A stretch of 64,000 nt of DNA from the NCBI RefSeq assembly GCF_036370855.1, contig NW_026991455.1, positions 5,001 to 69,000 of the forward strand. The letters are read 5' to 3'. This DNA is from Dromaius novaehollandiae. Taxonomy: Eukaryota; Chordata; Aves; Casuariiformes; Dromaiidae. Of this stretch, positions 25,069 to 35,200 are shown one piece after another. The notes below the pieces were generated by a model. The model was given only the letters and a program-made list of their open reading frames with translations. It was not told where the DNA came from and searched no databases. Every line of letters begins with the position of its first letter. Position 1 is the first letter of the stretch. The position numbers were made by a program, and so were the translations under genes.

Positions 25069-25086
25069 TATCCCTCCTTTTTATTA
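25069..25086 (-). other. polypurine tract of the betaretrovirus-like provirus
   Basis: On the minus strand AATAAAAAGGAGGGATA lies directly before the TG of the 3' LTR, the position of the plus-strand primer. Confidence 0.75.
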
Positions 25087-25099
25087 AACTAAATATTCC

Positions 25100-25450
25100 C
25101 AGTGCAGTGTGTATTTGCACAGCAAGTACTTGATGCAAAGCCTTTTGAGTTATACTCTGCATAAGGCTCATTAGCAGCAAGCACTCCATGAGAAAGCCCT
25201 TTGAGTTATTCTCTGCATAAGGCTTATTAGGTAGGGGAGACGGATAGCAAGGGCTAGAAATCTTACCAAGATTACCAATCCACACGTCAGTGCCCTCTTA
25301 ACTTATGCCCCCAAACCTAACATCCAGTCGTATCCCTTAAAAGGATTCCACTCTGATTCTATCTACAACTTATCAGTGAGGTTGTGTTGTATCCACAACT
25401 TATCAGTGCAATCATATTCTATCTACAACTTAGTGCAATCATGTAAGTGC
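25100..25450 (-). repeat. short tandem repeats upstream of the 3' LTR
   Basis: Two imperfect copies of a unit of about 65 bp (CTTTTGAGTTATACTCTGC and CTTTGAGTTATTCTCTGC versions) occupy about 25,128-25,231. Three shorter repeats with CTACAACTTATCAGTG or close variants lie at about 25,360-25,432. This is where env would normally be; no env was recognised. Confidence 0.6.
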
Positions 25451-25539
25451 AATAAACTTCTGTGAATTAATAGTGATCCTGCACAAGGCAGGCAAATACT
25501 GCTGAAAATACCCCAAGATGGGTTCATCTTAACTGGCTC

Positions 25540-25941
25540 TCAGCCCTCGTTTGGTATCCCGAGGAATACATCAATAGGTCGAATCAGTCGTGCAGGTATC
25601 CAACGAGGCCCGTTACCTGTGGAAACACAAGCATAACCTTTCCCCCATGTTATTAGATCTACTGGTTCGCTCCATTGACCCGTTTCCAGGTTCCTGTAGT
25701 GAACTTGAGGTCGTTCTTGCCCTGTAGGACACGAGAAATGCTTATTAACTGCATTTTGGTTCATATAACGGTTTAAGAAATTGAGAACATACAAAGCCTT
25801 CCAAAGCTGCTCTTGTACCAGTCCATGTAGCTTTTGCAGCCTTTCAGCTTTTAAGGGCCACTGATTCACCCACACTGGCTCATCAGTCTTCCAGGTGAGT
25901 TTTATATAAGGCTGCACTTCAGTGACCCTTAGGATAAATTT
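25540..25941 (-). pseudogene. pol remnant: RT N-terminus fused to integrase C-terminus
   Basis: After the -1 frameshift at 25,941-25,935 the frame opens with the start of a betaretroviral RT (K-T-D-E-P-V-W-V near its beginning, then Q-W-P-L). At the residues V-Q-E-Q-L-W it jumps straight into the integrase C-terminal region (A-L-Y-V-L-N-F-L, then E-T-G-Q-W-S and W-I-P-A-R-L-I-R). The fusion is in frame. The RT catalytic core, RNase H and integrase catalytic core are deleted, so no enzyme activity is possible. Confidence 0.85.
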
Positions 25942-26399
25942 GTTCTTATAACGCCTCCCCATTGACTTAACAGATCGCGGCCCCAAAGGGTACAAGGGGC
26001 TTGCATAACATAGGGGGTGATATGGCCCCGCTGTCCTTCGGGGCCCAACACCAATAACGGCTGGGCACTTTGCTTGGCAAATTGCATTCCACCAACGCCT
26101 ACAATGGCCGCAGCTGGATTCCTTAGAGGCCAGTCCTGGGGCCAGTCTGATTGCATGATGACTGACACATCCGCACCGGTATCCACCAGACCAGAGAAAG
26201 GTCGTCCATTGATGTAACACGTCATAAGCGGCTGGTTCTGGGTAATTTGATGTGCCCACATAATTTGAGGTGCATTGGTGCTCCCGAACCCCCCGAAGTG
26301 CTCTCCCTGACCTTTCGGTCCACTCACCTTAAACAGCACCAGCTGGGCAATCTTCTCCCCTTTTTTAATATAACACAGGGGAGAGGTTGTCCACACCAT
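25929..26399 (-). pseudogene. dUTPase C-terminus plus retroviral protease
   Basis: The frame begins with the end of the dUTPase (K-K-G-E-K-I-A-Q-L, then the glycine-rich F-G-G-F-G-S-T arm). It continues into an aspartic protease with the active site L-V-D-T-G-A-D-V, a flap-type I-V-G-V-G-G and the C-terminal motif W-G-R-D-L-L. All key protease residues are present. It is cut off from the N-terminal dUTPase half by one amber stop at 26,405-26,403. Its end overlaps the pro-pol frameshift site. Confidence 0.85.
25935..25941 (-). promoter_or_regulatory. pro-pol -1 frameshift heptamer A AAU UUA
   Basis: On the minus strand A-AAT-TTA sits with AAT and TTA as zero-frame protease codons, followed by one codon and a UAA stop. 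The -1 frame enters the RT reading frame exactly. The same heptamer serves alpharetroviruses. Confidence 0.75.
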
Positions 26400-26402
26400 A
26401 AT

Positions 26403-26717
26403 CTATAACTCCCCCACAAAATCAGAGTCTATTACTCCTGGAAGAACAAAAAGTCCCATACGGGTAACAGATGAATGACCAAGCAAAAGAGCGCTGTGGC
26501 TGCCACCTAGCGGGCCCCATACTCCCGTGGGGAGAAGTTGTACTTTGGTGTCCGTAATCAGAACTGGCTGGGAGACAGCCAGGTCCACACCGGCACTTCC
26601 CCCAGTTGCTGGTCGCAAGTCGGCAGCCTGCTGCCTGGGGCCATCAGTGGCTGCGCCGGCATCATTGCCATATTTATTGCTGGAGCGCGCGGTCTCGCGC
26701 TCCTCCTCCCGTTTCCC
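26403..26717 (-). pseudogene. dUTPase N-terminal half (dut, in the pro frame)
   Basis: Entered by a -1 shift from gag at 26,717-26,711. It shows the dUTPase motifs A-T-G-G-S-A-G-V-D-L-A, the region ending P-T-G-V, then S-V-T-R-M-G-L-F-V and P-G-V-I-D-S-D. The frame then meets a TAG just before the dUTPase continues at 26,399. A dUTPase in the pro frame is a betaretrovirus trait. Confidence 0.85.
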
Positions 26718-27337
26718 TGGACCGAGGGGAATGTGGCGCTATTCTGGCGGGACTTGAAATGGCATTGGCATCGTGGGCATAGTCTGCTGGGAGACTGTCT
26801 GCCTGGCTTCTTCCCATCTCCCCCTCTGAACTTGCAATCTTTCTTAAAGTGGCTGATCTGCCCACAGTTAAAACACGGAGCTCCCAGTGCCGCAGCAACA
26901 ACCATCTGCTGTGACAGAGCGGCAGCCAGCAGGTCTGCACAATGTGATTCCGTGCCGACGTTCTGGCAAGCTCGTATCATATCAGCAAGGGAGAGGTTAG
27001 CATTATGTAAGGGGCGTAAAGCTTTCTGGCAGTCAACATTAGCATTCTCCATGGCCAGCTGCATAAGCAGCAGCCGCCGGGCTTCCTCCGATTGAATTTG
27101 TTGATCTATAGCATTCTGGAGCCTGTCCAAAAACTGTATATACGGCTCCTGAGGGCCCTGGCGCACAGTTGCGAAAGACTGCGCCGGCATTCCGGCCGGG
27201 ACCTTCTGCAGCGCCAGATGAGAGGCCTGATCAAGCGCTTCTCGTGGTAGCTGTACTTGTGCTACGGCTGTTGCATATCTCCCTTCCCCCATCAGCTCTT
27301 CTATGCCAATATTAGCCATATTATTTAAATTGCTCAT
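26558..27337 (-). pseudogene. Gag capsid C-terminus and nucleocapsid
   Basis: A 259-codon frame. Around residues 58-75 it contains the major homology region (R-Q-G-P-Q-E-P-Y, then F-L-D-R-L). It then has a full zinc knuckle C-F-N-C-G-Q-I-S-H-F-K-K-D-C near residue 155 and a damaged second one that keeps only C-P-R-C. The capsid N-terminal part lies in another frame between about 27,440 and 27,340, with a frameshift, and appears shortened. A truncated, inactive structural gene. Confidence 0.85.
26711..26717 (-). promoter_or_regulatory. gag-pro -1 frameshift heptamer G GGA AAC
   Basis: On the minus strand G-GGA-AAC is in the correct register in the nucleocapsid part of gag (GGA and AAC are zero-frame codons). 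The -1 frame is open from here into the dUTPase. G GGA AAC is a known slippery class. Confidence 0.7.
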
Positions 27338-27599
27338 AGTGAAATAAGTTCATAGTGTAAGCTGACTGGAGGCCGCAATCCTTAACCGACTTCCTAACTT
27401 CTTTTATCACCTCGTAAGGCAGCCGCTCCCATGTATTGGGGTGCCCTGCCTGCTATCGCACAGGGAAGGCGTGGAGAATGTCCAAGTCTCTTCTTCGCAG
27501 CGCCTCCTCGCAGCAAAACTCTAGCGCACCACAGCATTGCGGTAGCGCTGGCGTCGGGCCAATAGATCTTCCCCAGGAAGCCGGGGCGGCAGAGGGGGG

Positions 27600-28148
27600 C
27601 TATGGGCAGTCCGCATTTGTGGGCAGCCCCACCTCTTGAGGGGAGGGCGGTCCCGGGGGCGGTGGTCCCAGAGGGGCTGTGGGCTGGACACAGCAATGCA
27701 TATTAGGAGGTGGATAAAAGTCCACCTCCTGTTCCAGATCACTCGACCCTGGGTTAAATGAGTCATCAGGCTCGGAATCCGGTCCGGGTATTAGCGAGAG
27801 CCTTACAGTGCTGTCACCGGCCATTGCTGCGTAGGGCAAAAGTTCAGTTGCATTTACTGTTTGCAAGCAGTGAAAGGCAGAAAAGACCTGTTGCCAAGTC
27901 ACTAAAAGTTTCTTCACCTTATCATTACTCCGCTGCCCCAATTCGTCCCCAGTATGTTTGCACACCGTAATGTTTAACGTTCCCTTCTGCAGAAACCAGG
28001 AGAGCTGGGAGATATTCCCCCCATGAGTCTTTAAGACTTTCTGTAACACTTCCATATAACTTCTCTGTTCTCTTGTAAGAGATTGCCCCCTGGTTCCCAG
28101 CTGCTCACCTGCCGTTCTGTGGTGGTGATGGGAGCGCTCAATTGTCAA
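27600..28148 (-). pseudogene. Gag matrix domain
   Basis: A 182-codon frame with a betaretrovirus-like matrix domain (helical part through about residue 100), then an acidic and proline-rich linker (P-L-G-P-P-P-P-G-P-P). The usual Met-Gly start for myristoylation is not used: the residues L-G-T-R-G sit where M-G-T-R-G would be expected (about 28,100). So the native ATG may have become CTG; the open frame starts upstream only by chance. This is inference from alignment by eye. Confidence 0.75.
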
Positions 28149-28179
28149 CCGTCCTGAAGTTCAGCTGGGCTATGCCACC

Positions 28180-28325
28180 GGATTTATTGGTTCTGTTTTT
28201 CGTGCTTCATTCTTCAATGCTTCTATTCTGAGATTCCTTGACTCTGTTTTTCATGCTTCTATTTTTGAAATTCATTGGTTCTGTTTTTCATGCTTCTATT
28301 TTTCATGCTTCTGTTTTTGAGATCC
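28180..28325 (-). repeat. leader minisatellite next to the primer site
   Basis: Plus-strand CTGTTTTTCATGCTTCTATT and variants recur about four times between the primer site and gag. This lies in the untranslated leader where packaging signals normally are. Confidence 0.7.
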
Positions 28326-28339
28326 CGATTCGGGCGCCA
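28322..28339 (-). other. primer-binding site, Lys-tRNA-like
   Basis: On the minus strand TGGCGCCCGAATCGGGAT lies two bases after the 5' LTR. The first eleven bases match the lysine-tRNA primer site used by several retroviruses; the rest differs by a couple of bases. Confidence 0.75.
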
Positions 28340-28341
28340 TT

Positions 28342-28725
28342 TGTGGCATACGACGACACAGACCTGAGGTAGGGTAGTGCAAAAGATCCTTTATTGAAAA
28401 CACAATGGCTGGTTATATAGCAATCAAGCTCAGCCACTCCTCCAAGTATCTCCTAGGCACTGTGGCATCTTGTGATAGGTAGGAAGACATCTTCTGATGC
28501 CTGGCAGGCGGGCAGGACAGTCCAGCAGGACAGGCCCACCGCAGCTGCTGGCACGTAGGCAGGAAGGCACACCGTGACTGCTGGCATGTAGGCAGGAAGG
28601 CACATGATCACTAGCAACTCACGTGCACACATTCTGGCCACAAATCATAGTTACTACATCATTACTTTCTGCTTTAAAGGTTCTCTGCTGTCTTACACAG
28701 TGCCATCCTGTTTTGGTCCTCAACA
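28342..28725 (-). repeat. 5' LTR of betaretrovirus-like provirus (384 bp)
   Basis: Same ends, TATA and AATAAA as the 3' LTR, with an additional 76 bp in U3 (plus-strand segment between TATATAGCAATC and TGGCAGGC). Several substitutions separate the two LTRs, so the insertion is not recent. Confidence 0.9.
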
Positions 28726-29251
28726 CAAACCCTCATCTGAAAGGGGTAAAATCTCTGTGCAAATAATGCATCATCATGTTGAAGGGGCACCCTCAAGCAT
28801 CTTCCTGCTCTTACTTTTGGCTTTTGAAGTCACGGCGTGTGAAGAGCTCCATCTGCAGAGGGCCAGCAGCCTCTAGGGCCTGTGCAGAGCTCTGGGCTCT
28901 GAGGCACTGGTGCCAGGATGGGCAAAGCCTGCGGTGCCTGGGCACAGGGACTCACAGCCCTTGGCGTGCAAAGGGGAGCTTGCAGCACAGCAGCTGACTT
29001 TGCTGCTGAGGCCAGTGTGTGTGATCCTGATGCCTTCGGAGCCTGAGTTTTCCACCGCTTTGTTTGCACAAAGGAAATACACTGACACGTGCTGAAGAGA
29101 CAGGGCTGCTTGTTGGGGAAAAGCTCAGCAGAGGGTGGACTGTCAGCACAAGGCTGGGCCGGGCTGGGCCTGAGGGCTGGAGCTGTCCTGGGGCCAGGGA
29201 GGGAGGCCAGGAACACCCCCAGGTGGCCGCTGTGTGCAGAGCAGCCTGGCA
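28726..29251. other. 3' flank of the MROH gene
   Basis: Probably contains the 3' untranslated region of the MROH gene (minus strand); no clear AATAAA was found on that strand before the provirus. No separate gene supported. Confidence 0.45.
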
Positions 29252-32200
29252 TCAGGACACAGGCGAGCTCCAGCAGCAAACACGGCCAGCTCCCTGAGGA
29301 CGGTGCCACCTCTCCCACGCTCTCCTCAGACGGTAGCACAGGCCTTGGTGGGTGCCTCCAGTCCCTGGAGCTCGCAGCAGCAGGATGGTTTGAGTGGCCA
29401 GGGAAGAGATCGACGGGCTGATGTCCTCCTCCAAATCTTGCAGGGCTGAGAGAGAAAGGACCAGAACAGAGATCAAGCCTGTGGACCTGCACAGACCCCA
29501 GGCATCCCCTCCTGACAGGGCCAGTCCCACCCAGCTCATCCCACGGCCAAGAGGGAGTGGCAGTGGAGTGGCGGGAGGTTGGCGGGGGGGATGCATCAGC
29601 TGGCAGTTGCTGGCCAGCAACGTCCCCAAAGCCTCTGACATCTTCTCGACGCTCTACCCACACGGCGCCTGCTCTGCACAGGCAGCAGAGCCCTCCTCAC
29701 CTGGGGCAGGGATCAGTGCTCACTGCCCAGGGTCGGTCTTCCTCCTCGCCAGCACCAGCTGGCACCCCGCTGCCCTCACTCACCCTTGCAGATGTCCTCC
29801 AGTTTCTGCTTGCTCCGGCCCCTCAGGCACTGCCCAGCAAGCCCTAGGCACACACACAGCCCCTCACAAATCTTGCTCCCCAGCCCACCCCCAGCAGTAA
29901 AACTCTGCTCCGTGCCTTCCAGCCTGGCTGTGTGCCCTCCTCCCCTTGGGCAAGGCTGACCCCCCGCCCGGGTGCTCTCCCCCGTGCGACACCCAAGGAA
30001 GCTGGGAAGCTGGGCGGGACTGAACAAGGCTCCCACCAGCCCCACATGCCTGGGCAGAGATGGGAGAGGGTGACGCGGAGCCCCCAGGCACCGCGTCAGG
30101 CACTGGGGGCTCCAGCAGCCACAGCAGCGCCACTTCCTGCTGCCAGCGCAGCAGCCAGGCCTGGGGTGAAGCTGCCTCAGGACAGAGAGGGACCCCAGGG
30201 GTTGCCACTCACCAGTGAACCTCACGGCTGCCTCCCGCAAGGGCTCCTGTGGGCTCTGCAAGCACGACAGGCTTTGGCGCAGGTATTCTGCCCTTCTGCT
30301 GTCCCTCGCCAGCTGGGGAGAGCACAAGGGCACGGGCTTGGCATGCACCCTCCTCACCCAGCCAGGCACTCCCTCCGCCCAGCACTGGCCTCCCCAGCCT
30401 TCCCCCGCCAGGACGATCACCACTCCCACACACAAGCTGTGCAGTGCTGAGGCTTGGAGGCAGCAGGGTGCTGGCTGCTCCCCAGGGATGCTGCAGTGCT
30501 CTCCTGCTCCCAAGGCCTGGCTGGGCCAGGGCTGCTTTAGCATCCCAGGGGCCAGTGAGGGGAGAGGCGCCTGGAGAGGAGCCTGCCGGGGCAGTGTGCT
30601 TGGAGAAGGGCAGCAGCAGTGCAGCTCCAGGCTGGCAGCCCCGCGCTGCAGCTGTGGCGAGGGGCACAGCTGCCTGCCTCACACACTGGGCAGGGAGGGG
30701 GACAGCCCTTGTCCGGGCTGCGTCTGAGGGCTTTGGGGCTGGCCTTACCAGGCACTCGCCGATCCTCCACATCTGTGCTGCCACGGTCAGGTGTCCCAGC
30801 TGCTCCCACTTGAGGAACTTGGCAGCACCAAGGAGGGCTTCCTGTGAGGCCTGCACAGCAGCAGAGACTGAGAGATGCCATCGCAGCCCAGGGGAGAAGA
30901 CCCTGCACCCTCCTCCTCCTGGCAAGCCTCGTGGCCTTTCCCTGCCCAGCTGGGCACCCAATCTGCCACAGGGTTCCATGCCCTGGGCACAGACATGGAG
31001 CAACCACCATCTCAGGCACCTCGCTCTGCCACAGCAGCACAACAGACACCCACCCCCAAGAGCTGCTGAGCTGGAGGCAAGGCCAGGAGGAGGCTGAAGG
31101 GCTGCAGTCGCACAGACGCCCAGGCAGGACTCAGCCACAAGTGCTTCACACAAGCATTCCCAGCACAGTGCTTGGCTCCCCAGCCTGATCCATTGCTGCT
31201 CTCTTGTGCCCCGGGGCCAGAGCAGGATACTCGGGATGCAGGGCCAGTCCCCTCTCCTGGCTGCGTCTCCCTCCCTGGCACTCTGCCCTCCCCGGGCTCG
31301 GGGGCTGCGCAACTTGTTGGCTCCCAAAATGCCTTGCCGGTGCTGCGCCTCTCGGTGCGCACCAGGGGCACTGTGGGCACAGGGTGAACTTAGTGAGCAG
31401 GGGGGTCTCTTCCTGCGGTGGGCGTGCCTGAGGGAGCTGGGGCATGCCCCGGCCCAGACAACTCCAGGGCCCCTGGGCAGAGCATGGCAGCAACAGGGAA
31501 TGGGGGTCAAAGCCCGGCCTCGCACACCTGCAGGCACAGCTGGGAAGCCCCGAGGGGCTATAGTGCTTAGGCCCTTGCAGCCACGGGCTGCTGTGGCACC
31601 AGGGAGAGCAAGTCTGGGAAATGCCATGCCCAGCTCCTTGGCCCCTGCTTAGAAACTTCTAAGCCCCTGGGTAGAAATCCATACCTGGGCCACGTTCAGG
31701 CTCTCGTCATGCAAATGGAAGACCAGGGGGAGCAGGCTCCTGTGCACTTGGTCCTTCACTTGCTTATCTCTGCTGCCCACTACAGCCTCCATCACATCTT
31801 TGAAGAGGTGGATGGAGAGCTCTCGCACGCGCCTAGGCTCCTGGTGGGAAGGAAGAAGCAAGGGGCACCTCAACACCGGCTGCTCCAAGGCCACGATCAG
31901 CACGGGGATCGGCACGGCAGATGTGGGCACAAATACTTCTGGCCCTCACTCCGCACCGAGGAGCTGTGGGCCAGGTCTGCAGCCATCGCAAAATGGCCCC
32001 AGGCCCACGCAGGGCAATGCAGTGGGCTTCTGTAACACGCCGTGGCCAGGCAGAGCGGAGCCTGGGGGAGACGTCCGTGCCTGCAATAGCTCCTCTGGCC
32101 CTGGCCACACGCCCGCTAGTCACTCCCAGCAGAGGCCCACAAGAGCTGCCCCAGGAGACGCACTGAGGAGGAGACAGGGAAGGCCCTCCACAGTGGCTCC

Positions 32201-35200
32201 TGCAGGCATCCCACCCGCTCCAGGCCTCACCTGCCTGCCACGGCAAGCGGCAAGAGCGCATCTGCAGGGATGGGCAGCAGCAGGACAGGCTTCCCTGAGC
32301 TCTGCCTGCCTGCCCCTCCTGGGCAACCTTTCTTGATCGCCCGGGGGCTTGCTCTGCGCTCCCCAGCTCAAGAGGCTGGCAGAAAGAGGCAGCCACGCGG
32401 CATGGCCTCTCCCTCGCGCCCAGGCCTGCTCCTGGCACAGCAGAGGCCAACCACAACACGGAGCAGCCACGGGCAGAGAGGGCGCTGCCTCAACCTAGTC
32501 CTGCACACTGGGACACCATGGGCAGGACAGGGCAATGACCCCACATCCACAAGGCAAACAGTTTCCTGACAGCGCCCAGGGCCTGTGGTGGAAAGCACAA
32601 ATTCACATGCCGGGGGCATGCGCACAGGGGAAAACACCACAGCCGTGACGCCGCACACAGGCTCACAGACATGCCAACAGGGCCCCCAGCTCTCCCCCCA
32701 GCCTTACGTCATCAAAGAGCGGCAGGAGCTTCTCCAACAGCTGCAGAGCGATGCCAGCCACCCTCTCTCCGGCCATGACATGGACCACATGGCTGAGCAC
32801 CACCAAGGCCTTTGTGCCAATGTCCCTGTCCACATCCTGCAGCTGCTCCATGAGGAGTGGCACCAGGAAATGCATTCTTCGTACCTGCGTGAAACACAAC
32901 CTCGATTTCTGAAGAAAGACACCTGGCCCTGGCAACGATGCTTGCCTTATTGGACACCATCTTCCTCTCCGGCTTTCCAGAAGCAGGCACAGCAATTACT
33001 GCAGCAACCTGCTGCCACACAGGGCTTACTGGCACAGCCACAGGGGGTGTGGCGACTGGGGGCATAGGCAGGGAGGAGACACCAGCACGGGCTCCTCTCC
33101 ACCTGACCAGTAGCCCTCTTCTGCGCCACACTTGACTGGGCAGGGGCGCTAGTGGCTAACACTGTCTGGAAAGCTGCCCGGGCCACGAGCAGTCTCAACC
33201 CTAGCAGGCTTCTTTCCCGTCAGGGCTCAGTGCCCCATTGCCAAGGGCCTGCAGGCACCCACCCGTTGTGCACAGGGGCTGCGGCACGGCACAGCGCAGA
33301 GCCCCCCCCCCCCCCCCCCCCCCCCTCAAGGCAGCACTCAGCATGCCGTGGCCCCTGCCTGGTGGGGGCTGCTGCCTCACGGCCCCAAAGCTGCCTGTGG
33401 CATTAGCCTGGCCCTGCGCTCAGGCTTGCCTTCCACCATGCAGCAGGATGCTCCCGCTGGGCACAGCACTCCCACCACACAAGCTCTTTGGAGCTGGCCT
33501 GCTTGGTGCAGGGCCAGGAGCTCTTGCTGGCGCAGCCACAACATGCAGCAGCAGGAGTGCTTTCAGGCATGCACTGGTGTCTCTCTCGCTGTGTGCCACA
33601 GCCAAGGGCCTGGCCCAAAAGACTCAGGGGAGATGCACAGGGCAGGGGCAGAGCTGCAAAGTCCAAGCTACTGTGTTACCCAGACCCCCCCCCCCACTCA
33701 GCCCCACGCTGCCGGCACGGGTTCACCCGGCTGACCCCTGCTCACCGTCTCCTCCCTCTCACACAGCAGGACAAGGCCTCTGAGCACCAGCCCGCGCATC
33801 ACCCCGCAGCGACTCTGCAGATACCTCCCAAGGACAACCAGCACATCCTCATCCTCTCCACAAAGGTCACCGCAGGCCAGCAGCTGAAACACACAGCACA
33901 ATGAGACTGGCACTGTCAGCAGCACTCCCTGCCTCGTGCAGTGCTGCATCCCACCAACAGCTCAGGGCAAGGGCACCGGGCCCAGACGAAGCCCGCCACA
34001 AAGGCACCCTTGAGTGCGGAGAGCCCCTGGGGCCCCACTCTCTGCCCGGGGCCTCACAGTGCACCACACAGATTGTTCGCCTGCTCCTCCACACTATCTG
34101 CAGCCTCTTATCCGCATGCCTTTGAGCAGACGGGCAAGAGAGAGCTGCCACAAGGGAAGCATGAAATGCAGGTGGGGACAAGAGTTACCCCGCCACAGAG
34201 GGGGCCAAGCCCTGGGTAGTAATCACAGTGCACCCACTCCCCAGCTCCACTCACTGCCGTCCACCCCGCAGCGGGGGCACAGGACACTAGAGGGGTTAGG
34301 GGCACCCCAGGTGCACCGCCTGCCAGCACACTCACCTCCACAAGGAAAGCCATGGCAGGGATCTCTTGCAAGGGCTCCTCCCTGCGGAGCACCTCTGCCA
34401 GCTGCTGCAGCATGAAAGCACGCAGGTGACTTGATGTCTTCCTCATCTCTCTGGCAGAGGGAAAAAGGCACCATTGCTCTTGAGCAGCAAGGAAAATCTC
34501 TTCTGGCATCACCATGCCCCATCCCTCTCATCTGTCCCCCATGGCCCATGACAGGCAGGGCAGGGCAGGACCAAATTTCTGCTCAGCTCCGGCAGCTGAC
34601 CACATTTACTCGTGGGCACGTGGTCTTTCCCCACCACACCTCACCATGAGGAAGCCACTGCCCAGCATCATTCGGCTCCTTTTGGCGCTGGAGACTGGAA
34701 AAACATCCTTCCGGTCCTGAAGTCAGCCCTGACAACGCGGCCCATTTCCTGCTCACTTTAGATTCATGCCCCCCGTGGGCTCTTCCACTAATCCTCTGGG
34801 CATCCCGACCCTTCCCTGCTTGGCTGCCCTTGCAGGGGCTGCCTGCACACAGTGCCTGCGGCTCGCTCTCAAGGGCACGAGCCCAGGCCCCACGTGAGGG
34901 GACTCCAGGCCTTTGTGAAGTGAGTGCTCCTGGCCCCCACACTCTCTTGTGCCTGGAAACACCCATTCTCCCTCGACAGCTTGCAAAGCCTGGCAGCGAC
35001 AGAGTGGCAGCTCCCTTGGCCGCTCTACTCGGCCGTGCCTCACTCACAAGTGCTGAAGCTGCAGCCCCGTTCCTCGAGGGCTGGGGACCCCTGCGGGCTT
35101 GGTGGCGTTCCCCATCTGCAGGGCAGAAAGCCTGGGGCACAGCGGGGACAAGGGGGCTCTCACCTGGCCAGCAAACCCACTCCCCTGTAGTGGGTCTCCG

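Larger units (their letters stand above)
24761..28725 (-). mobile_element. betaretrovirus-like provirus, internally deleted
   Basis: A two-LTR provirus on the minus strand: 5' LTR at 28,342-28,725, primer site, leader, gag, dUTPase, protease, a stub of RT fused to the integrase tail, polypurine tract, 3' LTR at 24,761-25,068. Gag-dut-pro order with two -1 frameshifts is characteristic of betaretroviruses. Most of RT, RNase H, the integrase core and env are gone. No target-site duplication is seen: the bases left of 24,761 (ACCTGCT) differ from those right of 28,725 (CAAACCC). The element therefore suffered recombination or its flanks were rearranged. Confidence 0.88.

Noticed and set aside
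27394..27766. separate small genes between the matrix and capsid frames of the betaretrovirus-like element
   Set aside because: These are the broken middle of gag (proline-rich linker and capsid start) in shifted frames.
30209..31627. 472-codon minus-strand frame
   Set aside because: It spans MROH exon 19, its introns and other sequence; exon 20 lies in another frame. The length comes from GC-rich introns without stops.
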